Part shown: positions 54,272-64,000 of the stretch, piece after piece
Numbering within the stretch: position 1 is the stretch's first letter
How the letters are laid out: each line of letters opens with the position of its first letter
The notes under the pieces: generated by a model
What the model saw: the letters and a program-made list of their open reading frames with translations, nothing else
Databases searched by the model: none
Told to the model about the DNA's origin: nothing
Translations under genes and position numbers: made by a program
NCBI GenBank assembly: GCA_014843695.1
Contig: CM026398.1
Coordinates: forward strand, 19,251,543 to 19,315,542
Length of the DNA stretch: 64,000 nt
Source of the DNA: Archivesica marissinica
Lineage: Eukaryota > Mollusca > Bivalvia > Venerida > Vesicomyidae
Direction: 5' to 3'

Positions 54272-55801
54272 GTGTTAAAGTATCTAACAGGTATTAACAT
54301 CACTAAAGCAACAGGCAGTGATAATATTGGCCCACGTCTACTAAAACTCTCAGCTTCCTTGATAGCAGATGAAATCGTGTACATATGCAACAAAAGCTTT
54401 GAAACGTCAATATTTCCTAAAGTATGGAAAGAGGCAAAGGTCACACCTCTTCACAAGAATGGCTCTTGTGATGAGGCAAACAATTATCGTCCAATATCGA
54501 TTTTGCCAACCTTGTCTAAGCTGATTGAAAAGCATGTTCATAACAGCTTTTTAAGTTATCTAAACGAAAATCAACTATTGCATGACACACAATCTGGTTT
54601 TAGGCCTAAGCATTCTTGCGAAACAGCACTCGTTCACATGATTGATTCTTGGTTAACAGCCCTAGATAATGGCAAACTAGTAGGTGTAATATTAGTTGAT
54701 TTTAGGAAAGCCTTTGATTTAGTTGATCAAGACATTTTGTTGTTGAAGCTTCGTCTATATGGTGTTGGGGAATCAACCTTAATGTGGTTTAATTCATACT
54801 TGACAGATAGGTGTCAGCGAGTGTCTACTAATAATGTATTATCCAAGGTGCAAAAGGTAACATGTGGTGTGCCCCAGGGGTCCATTTTAGGACCACTTAT
54901 GTTTTTACTTTTTATAAATGATATGCCATTATATACAAACAACGTTACGACAGATCTTTATGCTGATGATACAACCTTATATGACATAAATAGTTCTGTA
55001 GACGATATTCAAATAAACCTTCAGTCAGCTTTAAATAATCTGCATATGTGGTGCAGGCATAATGGAATGCTTGTTAACACAGATAAGACCAAATTAATGT
55101 TGATCGCAACTCCACAAAAACGTATTAGATTAGAAAATGATACTCTAAATCTGAAGTATAGGAATGATTTATTAAAGGCCACAGAAAGTGACAAAATCTT
55201 GGGTGTTTTCGTTGACAACAACTTGCTTTGGTCACAACATATTAAGCATTTGACTAAGAAGATAGCGTCAGCATTATGGCTTCTATCAAAAATTAAAATA
55301 TTCTTATCACAGCAACATCGTATTCAATTCTACAAATCCTATGTGCAGCCGCATATAGATTATTGTAACATTGTATGGGGCAGCACCTCCTTGAAAAATA
55401 AAAATAAAATTTTTAGACTGCAGAAACGAGCCTGTAAAATTATATTAGATTATAATGGTGAAGATGTCCGTCGCAGCATGAATGACTTGAAAATTATGCC
55501 AATTTTTGATAGAGTATTTTTCCGAAAAGCTAAATTTATGTTCAAGGTAAATAACAGGTTGACACCTTCATATATTAATGACTTATTTCAGTTAAGAATT
55601 AGAGATAGCACAATGCCTGCACTAAGATCGTTATCAGACTGCTCATATGTTGTTCCAAGACCCCACAAAGAGCTATTCAAAAATACGATGAAATATTCAG
55701 GATCACTTATCTGGAATGTTTTACCTTCGAACATAAAAAATGCTGACTCAGTCGAAGCATTCCACAGTAAATGTTTAAAATGGTTAAACATGAATACATG
55801 A
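54272..55801 (+). pseudogene. LINE ORF2, reverse transcriptase part
   Basis: There are 510 codons with all main blocks: KATGSDNIGPRLLK, NNYRPISILPTLSKLIEK, TQSGFRPKHSCETAL, ILVDFRKAFDLVD (catalytic Asp), GVPQGSILGPLMFLLFINDM, LYADDTTLY (catalytic Asp pair) and NTDKTKLM. The C-terminal part has YKSYVQPHIDYCNIVWG and LQKRACKIIL, as usual in CR1/Jockey-type LINEs. This part is intact. The apparent start ATG is internal. Confidence 0.92.
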
Positions 55802-56147
55802 TCTGTGAGTCAATATATGATTTTGGTCTACCTGTGTATATATTTATATATGACTGTATGTATACATGTTGATTGTTGATACATGTACATGTAACTTGTT
55901 TGTGACAGACCTGCCAAACCTCTGGATTTATGAATAATTGTTAAGCTTTAATTAAGCTTAATGTTGTCATTCACACACATAATTTAGACACAATATTTTG
56001 GTGTACCTATATCTACATTTATTCATGAATAGTTCTGGCAGGTCTGGCTGTTTGTCCTTGTAAATATTTTGTATATTCATGTGGAGGGCCACATGGAAGA
56101 TTAACTCTTGTTAAATGTGTTACCCTCGTTAAATAAAGTCTTTACTT

Positions 56148-57147
56148 NNNNNNNNNNNNNNNNNNNNNNNNNNNNNNNNNNNNNNNNNNNNNNNNNNNNN
56201 NNNNNNNNNNNNNNNNNNNNNNNNNNNNNNNNNNNNNNNNNNNNNNNNNNNNNNNNNNNNNNNNNNNNNNNNNNNNNNNNNNNNNNNNNNNNNNNNNNNN
56301 NNNNNNNNNNNNNNNNNNNNNNNNNNNNNNNNNNNNNNNNNNNNNNNNNNNNNNNNNNNNNNNNNNNNNNNNNNNNNNNNNNNNNNNNNNNNNNNNNNNN
56401 NNNNNNNNNNNNNNNNNNNNNNNNNNNNNNNNNNNNNNNNNNNNNNNNNNNNNNNNNNNNNNNNNNNNNNNNNNNNNNNNNNNNNNNNNNNNNNNNNNNN
56501 NNNNNNNNNNNNNNNNNNNNNNNNNNNNNNNNNNNNNNNNNNNNNNNNNNNNNNNNNNNNNNNNNNNNNNNNNNNNNNNNNNNNNNNNNNNNNNNNNNNN
56601 NNNNNNNNNNNNNNNNNNNNNNNNNNNNNNNNNNNNNNNNNNNNNNNNNNNNNNNNNNNNNNNNNNNNNNNNNNNNNNNNNNNNNNNNNNNNNNNNNNNN
56701 NNNNNNNNNNNNNNNNNNNNNNNNNNNNNNNNNNNNNNNNNNNNNNNNNNNNNNNNNNNNNNNNNNNNNNNNNNNNNNNNNNNNNNNNNNNNNNNNNNNN
56801 NNNNNNNNNNNNNNNNNNNNNNNNNNNNNNNNNNNNNNNNNNNNNNNNNNNNNNNNNNNNNNNNNNNNNNNNNNNNNNNNNNNNNNNNNNNNNNNNNNNN
56901 NNNNNNNNNNNNNNNNNNNNNNNNNNNNNNNNNNNNNNNNNNNNNNNNNNNNNNNNNNNNNNNNNNNNNNNNNNNNNNNNNNNNNNNNNNNNNNNNNNNN
57001 NNNNNNNNNNNNNNNNNNNNNNNNNNNNNNNNNNNNNNNNNNNNNNNNNNNNNNNNNNNNNNNNNNNNNNNNNNNNNNNNNNNNNNNNNNNNNNNNNNNN
57101 NNNNNNNNNNNNNNNNNNNNNNNNNNNNNNNNNNNNNNNNNNNNNNN
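56148..57147. other. Assembly gap of exactly 1000 N
   Basis: The bases are unknown. A round length suggests a placeholder and not a measured gap. The open frames across it are meaningless. Confidence 0.99.
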
Positions 57148-59690
57148 TTTGGTTTGTATATAATTATGCAAAGGGATGTTGAATATATTAACTGTAATAT
57201 TAAATGAGTGTACACCTTAGCACACCGAGATTGCATCGTGCACCATAATATTACATAATTTTTATAGGTACCCCACCCACTTGAGATAAGACTATTAAAA
57301 GGGCACCTGCTAATTTAATTGACCGTTTTCCCCTAACATCATGAAAGGTGTTTTGTGTCAACTTATAATATACAAGAAGATTACCTTGTGAGTATCTTTT
57401 GTGGACATTATGTCGTTCACATAAACTTGTCAGGCTCCAAAACTCGTCTGAAAAAGTCCGACAAACGCACTTTTCTTTTGTTGATACTGTTGTGAAGTAA
57501 ATTACCATTTCCGGTAAGGGACGTTACTCGTGCAAGACTAGTTTAATGTATGTATGTATACATGTGGTATGTTGCTCTTATGTCAACCCCCACCCCCGGG
57601 AACCTCATGGGCCTACTTAGCCGACCTAACTAAGCAATGTGTGTGTGGTGTCTTGCTCAATGACACTACATACGTGCCCTAAGCGAGTATCAAACCCAGG
57701 ATCCTTCGATTCCAAATCAGACAGGTACGACTTGACCATGAACACATGAAATTATTCACGTTTACCATCGTTACTCTATTCTAGTCCATCTTTATTCATG
57801 CCATCAGTATAATGAGTTTGCTCTATGCCTTCTATTCATGTTTTGAACGTAATGTTCGTGATTATCATCTGCGTACCTATATACATGCGCAGTTTACACA
57901 ATATCTTCACTCGAGGCATATTTTGACAGCAGTGAGGAACTTTCTAGTTATATATGGTTATTCCCAGCCCGCCCTCCCAATACATGATATACGACTCATT
58001 AAACAAGGCTGTTGTTTTTCATCGATCTTCAACTGAATTTTGATAGTAATCTTGAATAATTATTTATTACTTAAGACACTTTCAATATGCTTTTACTTTA
58101 AAGTATGTTAGTATTTTCCAGGTTTATCAAGATCCGTCCAAAACGTTCAACCTGGATCCACTTACGTTCTATATTGTGCTTCCTACCATCAGTGTTTAAT
58201 GATTGAGAATTCGATGGACAGAATTGAGCCAGGACTATAATAACAATTTAAGACAGAGTGTTGTTAATGATTAAGAGCGTGATATTGTACATACGAGTTG
58301 GAACTAGTCTATAGATGTTAACCAGTTTTATCGTTATGCTAGTCCCTGGGAAGGTCTCGAGGCAGCAAAGAAGGCCTTTTCACACTGGATAGTTTGCGTG
58401 GATTCTTTCTACTTCCCCCTCCTCCTCCTTTACAAAAAAGAAATAATAGAAAAAGATGAGGAGATTATACTTCATGTATAATTAGGGGAGTGGGTTGGAG
58501 CAGCCGGCACTACAGTTTAGTATTTACGTGATTTTCTGAGGGATTGGCTTACTTTAGAACATATGGTGTAACATCGTAGACATATTTATTCCACGAGAAT
58601 TTTAATCATTCGCACTCGGGTTACTTTGGGGGCACGTACAAGATATTTGCTACCAATGCATACCTTATGAATATTGAATGCTGTCAAATACAAATGCCTG
58701 AATCCTATTTTGTGTCTTTATTGTATTTGTAGTTGGTAGGAACATGGGATAAGTGAATAATTTATTTACTCACGATGCAGAGTGAGTAACACAGGTTTAA
58801 AATGTATAATTATCGGTATGCATGTTCCATTAATGTCAAACCCTCTTGCGGGGACACACATGTTTTCCTGGGCATGCTTAGCCGATCTACACGAGTATTA
58901 ACGTACCCACACACACACCCACCCGTGTGGGAGGAAACCGAAGTGCCCGGAGAAAACCCACCTATCCGATCTGGCAGACAGATTTGTGGCACACAAGTCA
59001 TCCGGCAAAAACTGTGCCCACTACTACCGTACGGTAGACATAATACTATGGTTGTATAATATCACAAGAACACATTGATATTGTAAAGTTTTAATATATA
59101 CATAATTTAAGCAACATAGAATATAGATTGTACAATAACAAGCTATTGCAGATAACATTATCTGACTATATAATTTTGAGATTTACTGATTTACTTGTAT
59201 TTAGTACGTTATTTTATTACCTCCCTTTATTGAGACAGCAATTTTCTTTAAAATAACATACCTTTTTCTTAGTTGTACTTTTGTAGCCATAATCTATTTC
59301 TGTAAATGAATTGTATTGGGGAGGGCCGTTTTATAATGTGTATAGCACTTGTGGCCCAAACCTTTTGCTGTATGTAGTTGGCAATAAATTATGTTAAACT
59401 AGACAGCAATTGTTTAATGTATATATTGTTATATGTTTCTTAATAAATCTCAATGTGTCATCCTCTTCAATTCTTTACATGTTAATATGTAAAAATATAA
59501 TAAACTGTATTATCGCATGTTATTTCTTTTAAATACAACAAAACCACGTAAATAAAAGGGAGGTAATTAAAAATAAACTTTAATATTGTTCATGCAATAC
59601 AGTGTGAATTATTAAATCCTATTTTTAAATGAAGAAAACTATTTAGACACACGCTATATAATTGTATTTCCCCATAAGTATGGTAAACAT
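57148..59690. other. No gene recognised; SINE-like fragments
   Basis: At 57650-57735 there is a tRNA-like B-box complement (gcgagtatcaaacccaggat). At 58905-59010 part of the family-D body occurs (gaggaaaccgaagtgcccgg, tccgatctggcag). Elsewhere the sequence is AT-rich and unique. Upstream exons of gene 2 were looked for on the minus strand and not found. Confidence 0.45.
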
Positions 59691-59739
59691 TTATCAGACT
59701 ACATTATTCGGTGGTGCCAGAATAAACAGAGACCAGGAG

Positions 59740-61815
59740 AGAAAATAGTACAGCAGAGAAGAGAACAGAAGAGAACACAGTACAGGAGAGAACAGCATAC
59801 TAGAAAGAACAGAGTACAGGATAGAACAGAGTACAAGAGAGAACAGAGCACAGGAGAGAATGGAGAGTACAAGAGAGAACATAGCACAGGAGAGAATGCA
59901 GAGTACAGGAGAGAACAGCTTGCATGAGAAATAGAATACAGGAGAGATGTGTACAGAGCACAGGGGAGAATGGAGAGAACAGGAGAAAACAGATTACATG
60001 AGAAACAGAGTACAGGAGAGATGTGTACATAGTACAGGAGAGAATGGAGAGTACAAGAGAGAACAGAACACAGGAGAGAATGGAGAGTACAAGAGAGAGC
60101 AGAACACAGAAGAGAATGGAGAGTACAAGAGAGAACAGAAAACAGAAGAGAATGGAGAGTACAAGACAGAACAGAGCACAGGAGAGAATGGAGAGTACAA
60201 GAGAGAACAGAACACAGGAGAGAATGGAGAGTACAGGAGAGAACAGAGCACAGGAGATAATGGAGAGTACAAGAGAGAACAGAGCACAGGAAAGAATGGA
60301 GAATACAGGAGAGAACATAGCACAGGAGAGAATGGAGAGTACAAGAGAGAACATAGCACAGGAGAGAACAAGATAGAACAGAGCACAGGAGAGAATGGAG
60401 AGTACAGGAGAGAACAGCTTACATGAGAAATAGAATACAGGAGAGATGTGTACAGAGCACAGGGGAGAATGGAGAGAACAGGAGAAAACAGATTACATGA
60501 GAAACAGAGTACAGGAGAGATGTGTACATAGTACAGGAGAGAATGGAGAGTACAAGAGAGAACAGAACACAGGAGAGAATGGAGAGTACAAGAGAGAACA
60601 GAACACAGAAGAGAATGGAGAGTACAAGAGAGAACAGAAAACAGAAGAGAATGGAGAGTACAAGAGAGAACAGAGCACAGGAGAGAATGGAGAGTACAAG
60701 AGAGAACAGAACACAGGAGAGCATGGAGAGTACAGGAGAGAACAGAGTACAGGAGATACTGGAGAGTACAAGAGAGAACAGAGCACAGGAAATAATGGAG
60801 AATACAGGAGAGAACATAGCACAGGAGAGAATGGAGAGTACAAGAGAGAACATAGCACAGGAGAGAACAAGAGAGAACAGAGCACAGGAGAGAATGGAGA
60901 GTACAGGAGAGAACATTGCACAGGAGAGTACTAGAGTGAACAGAGCACAGGAGATAATGGAGCGTACAGGAGAGAACAGAACACAGGAGAGAATGGATAG
61001 CACAAGAGAGAACATAGCACAGGAGAGAATGGAGAGTACAAGAGAGAACAGAGCACATGAGAGAATAGAGAGAACAGAGCACAGGAGAGAATGGAGAGTA
61101 CAAGAGAGAACAGAGCACAGGAGAGAATGGAGAGTACAGAGCACATGAGATAATGGAGAGTACAAGAGAGTACAGAGCACAGGAGAGAATGGAGAGTACA
61201 AGAGAGAACATAGCACAGGAGAGAATGATGAGTACAGGAGAGAACAGCTTACATGAGAAATATAATACAGGAGAGATGTGTACAGAGCACAGGGGAGAAT
61301 GGAGAGAACAGGAGAAAACAGAGTACATGAGAAACAGAGTACAGGAGAGATGTGTACATAGTACAGGAGAGAATGGAGAGTACAAGAGAGAACAGAACAC
61401 AGGAGAGAATGGAGAGGACAGGATATAATGGAGAGTACAAGAGAGAACAGAGCACAGGAGATAATGGAGAATACAGGAGAGAACATGAAATAATGGAGAG
61501 TACAGGAGAGAACATTGCACAGGAGAGAATGGAGAGTACAAGAGAGAACAGAGCACAGGAGAGAATGGAGAGTACAAGAGAGAACAGAGCACAGGAGAGA
61601 ACGGAGAATACAGAGCACAGGAGAGAATGGAGAGTACAAGAGAGAACATAGCACAGGAGATAATGGAGAGTACAAGAGAGAACAGAGCACAGGAGATAAT
61701 GGAGAGTACAGGAGAGAACAGAGCATAGAAGAGAATGGAGAGTACAAGAGAGAACAGAGCACAGGAGAGAATGGAGAGTACAGGAGAGAACAGAGCACAG
61801 GAGAGAATGGAGAGT
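59740..61815 (+). repeat. 34-bp array, 2.1 kb, with higher-order repeats
   Basis: There are about 60 copies of gagaatggagagtacaagag followed by agaacagagcacag. A distinctive block with gagagatgtgtacagagcac begins near 59941, 60440 and 61270, giving higher-order spacings of 499 and 830 bases. Long frames on both strands (up to 551 codons) are by-products. Confidence 0.93.
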
Positions 61816-61868
61816 AAAATAAATGATAAACGAGAGCTCTTTAGTTTTGACTAGTTGATGTCACAATT

Positions 61869-62058
61869 TTAACCCTTAACCCGCCAATCTCAACTAAAGT
61901 CGCTTTTGCCAACAGACATGCTGTTTGCTATGCAGTTAGTGGAGCTAAAACACTTGTCTGAATAGCAAACAACATAGATCCTGATCAGATGCGGTGTTAC
62001 GCCGCGGCTGATTTGGATCTATGTTGTTTGCACATTCCGTCCAATTTATTCGGCAGCT
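61869..62058. mobile_element. Family-F TTAA MITE, interrupted at right
   Basis: It starts ttaacccttaacccgccaat. The centre has gatcctgatcagatgcgg and gatttggatctatgttgt. The right end is overtaken by a second TTAA MITE at 62058. Confidence 0.6.
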
Positions 62059-62159
62059 TAAGGACATTCATCACATTAGAATATACCTTTGTCTTGCTAT
62101 AACGCTACATGTTTACTTCCCATTCATGGTCAAGTACCCAGTGTGATGAATGTCCTTAA
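62058..62159. mobile_element. Small TTAA MITE (102 bp), first copy
   Basis: It is ttaaGGACATTCATCACA ... TGTGATGAATGTCCttaa, with 14-base inverted ends and a TTAA target. It is inserted in family-F sequence. Confidence 0.75.
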
Positions 62160-62398
62160 CACTTTCCCACATAGAATCCACTCAAGACGACATTAACCCT
62201 TTGCATGCTAGCGCCAGATAAAATCACTTATCCAAATAGCAGAGCCTGATCAGGCTCTATTCTGTTTGCTATTCGGATAACTGAACTAAAACAATTGGTC
62301 GAATAGCACACAACATAGATCCTGATCAGATGCGGCGCTATGCCACAGCTGATCTGGATCTATGTTGTTTGCACATTCCGTCCAATTTATTCGGCAGC

Positions 62399-62500
62399 TT
62401 AAGGACATTCATCACATTAGAATATACCTTTGTCTTGCTATAACGCTACATGTTTACTTCCCATTCATGGTCAAGTACCCAGTGTGATGAATGTCCTTAA
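62399..62500. mobile_element. Small TTAA MITE (102 bp), second copy
   Basis: It is identical to the one at 62058-62159 and was carried along by the 341-bp duplication. Confidence 0.75.
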
Positions 62501-62924
62501 CACTTTCCCACATAGAATCCACTCAAGACGACATTAACCCTTTGCATGCTAGCGCCAGATAAAATCACTTATCCAAATAGCAGAGCCTGATCAGGCTCTA
62601 TTCTGTTTGCTATTCGGATAACTGAACTAAAACAATTGGTCGAATAGCACACAACATAGATCCTGATCAGATGCGGCGCTATGCCACAGCTGATCTGGAT
62701 CTATGTTGTTTGTTATTCTAATAGTGGAACTAAAACACTTGGCAGAATAGCAAACAACATAGATCCTGATCAGACGCGGGTGATCTGGATCTACGTTGTT
62801 TACAAATGTGACTTTATTTACTCAGCAGGCAACGAGTTAACAATGCTCCATACGTAGACAAATTAGTAGTCACACAAACTGAGAATGTCCATGACAACTC
62901 ATTTAGTGGATACAACTCTTCAAA

Positions 62925-63725
62925 CATTTCCAGTAATCTACGGAGATAACGTGCATATGCTGACTGCTTATCAAACATTTCCAGCAATCTACGGAGATAA
63001 CGTGCATATGCTGACTGCTTATCAAACATTTCAAGCAATCTACGGAGATAACGTGCATATGCGGACTGCTTATCAAACATTCCAGCAATCTACGGAGATA
63101 ACGTGCATATGCTGAGCCAAACATTTCCAGCAATCTACGGAGATAACGTGCATATGCGGACTGCTTATCAAACATTTCCAGCAATCTACGGAGATAACGT
63201 GCATATGCTGACTGCTTATCAAACATTTCCAGCAATCTACGGAGATAACGTGCATATGCTGACTGCTTATCAAACATTTCCAGCAATCTACGGAGATAAC
63301 GTGCATATGCTGAGCCAAACATTTCCAGTAATCTACGGAGATAACGTGCATATGCGGACTGCTTATCAAACATTTCCAGCAATCTACGGAGATAACGTGC
63401 ATATGCTGACTGCTTATCAAAATTTCCAGCAATCTACGGAGATAACGTGCATATGCTGACTGCTTATCAAACATTTCCAGCAATCTACGGAGATAACGTG
63501 CATATGCTGACTGCTTATCAAACATTTCCAGCAATCTACGGAGATAACGTGCATATGCTGACTGCTTATCAAACATTTCCAGTAATCTACGGAGATAACG
63601 TGCATATGCTGACTGCTTATCAAACATTTCCAGCAATCTACGGAGATAACGTGCATATGCTGACTGCTTATCAAACATTTCCAGCAATCTACGGAGATAA
63701 CGTGCATATGCTGACTGCTTATCTA
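62925..63725 (+). repeat. 51-bp tandem array
   Basis: There are about 16 copies of catttccagcaatctacgga followed by gataacgtgcatatgctgac and tgcttatcaaa. Two copies have a shortened end (gctgagccaaa). The 3 x 17 unit makes spurious frames on both strands. Confidence 0.92.
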
Positions 63726-63866
63726 TTGACTATGATAGGAAATTGTCGGCCATATATATGGAGATAGGGTAGCACCTAACCATCCATTTCTATAGAAAAG
63801 GTTAAAACAGACTAGATGTTGTTCAAAAGCCTGAAACCACAGGCACAAGACACACTTTTTTTACAC

Positions 63867-64000
63867 ACGGATGGTCCAGTGGTAACAAGCTGGACTGGTA
63901 ATCCAGGGATCGCAAGTACGATCCCCTGTCAGACCCTAATAGAATTAACAGTCTTTCAGATGGGACATTAAACCGAGGTCTCGTGTCGGTGTTATACACT
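63867..64000 (+). mobile_element. Family-C SINE, cut by window end
   Basis: It has head acggatggtccagtggtaac, B box agtacgatcccc, and the first part of the body to tcgtgtcggtgttatacac. Confidence 0.82.

Larger units (their letters stand above)
51456..56147 (+). mobile_element. CR1/L2-like non-LTR retrotransposon, 5'-truncated
   Basis: It contains part of an ORF1 with an SGNH-esterase-like domain and two CCHC zinc knuckles, then an ORF2 with an apurinic-type endonuclease and a reverse transcriptase with YADD at 54959-54970. The 3' end gttaaataaagtctttactt abuts the assembly gap. An esterase-type ORF1 is known in CR1/L2-related LINEs. The copy is inactive: the 5' end is missing, ORF1 has a frameshift, a SINE splits ORF2 and homopolymer tracts break it again. 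Confidence 0.9.
62015..62696 (+). repeat. 341-bp tandem duplication
   Basis: The block from ggatctatgttgtttgcaca to gatgcggcgctatgcc recurs at a shift of 341 bases (62015 and 62356) with no difference that I could find by eye. It carries a complete nested MITE in each copy. Confidence 0.85.

Noticed and set aside
56101..57236. 350-codon frames over the gap
   Set aside because: They consist of N translated as X.
59800..61817. Frames of up to 551 codons on both strands
   Set aside because: Produced by the 34-bp array; all frames of both strands are open because the units lack stops. No unique coding sequence flanks them.
62814..63767. Frames with RYLRRLLEMF or TFPAIYGDNVHM repeats
   Set aside because: They come from the 51-bp array, open on both strands.

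Overview
This is a 64-kb window of an animal nuclear genome. Coding exons are short and GT-AG bounded, separated by AT-rich introns. Several tRNA-derived SINE families, TTAA-flanked MITEs, a non-LTR retrotransposon and at least 25 minisatellite arrays fill the rest. This repeat mix most resembles a bivalve mollusc; that assignment is inference, not proof. There is a 1000-base run of N (56148-57147).

Two host genes can be read, converging on an intergenic region of about 18 kb. Gene 1 (+ strand, 281 to 21512, 5' end outside the window) has eight exons whose phases join without a break. They encode the C-terminal 371 residues of a charged coiled-coil protein I cannot name. A second, phase-compatible 3' terminal exon at 13039-13179 suggests an alternative C-terminus. 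Gene 2 (- strand, 50361 down to 39726, 5' end outside the window) has six exons that join in frame to 281 residues. These align by eye with actin from about residue 100 to the C-terminus. It is a divergent actin-related protein that keeps the SGG adenine-binding loop but has lost the usual second phosphate-binding loop.

Layout: 1-21.5 kb is gene 1, with introns loaded with SINEs and arrays of 119, 26, 20, 25, 68, 29 and 41 bp. 21.5-39.7 kb is intergenic, with SINEs, MITEs and arrays of 11, 16, 29, 52, 30, 24, 32, 62 and 40 bp. 39.7-50.4 kb is gene 2, with a 2.7-kb array of 21-bp units and a 65-68-bp array that copies a splice acceptor. 50.4-56.1 kb is a 34-bp array followed by a 5'-truncated, CR1/L2-like LINE carrying an esterase-type ORF1 and an endonuclease/reverse transcriptase ORF2 broken by a SINE. 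After the gap, 57.1-59.7 kb shows no gene. 59.7-63.7 kb holds a 34-bp array with higher-order structure, a 341-bp tandem duplication with nested MITEs, and a 51-bp array.

The most interesting signal is that minisatellites sit directly on the upstream side of 3' splice sites. In two cases the repeat unit itself contains a copy of the authentic acceptor, so these exons are preceded by 15 or more decoy splice sites. I found no prokaryotic operon, CRISPR array, rRNA or convincing functional tRNA gene.
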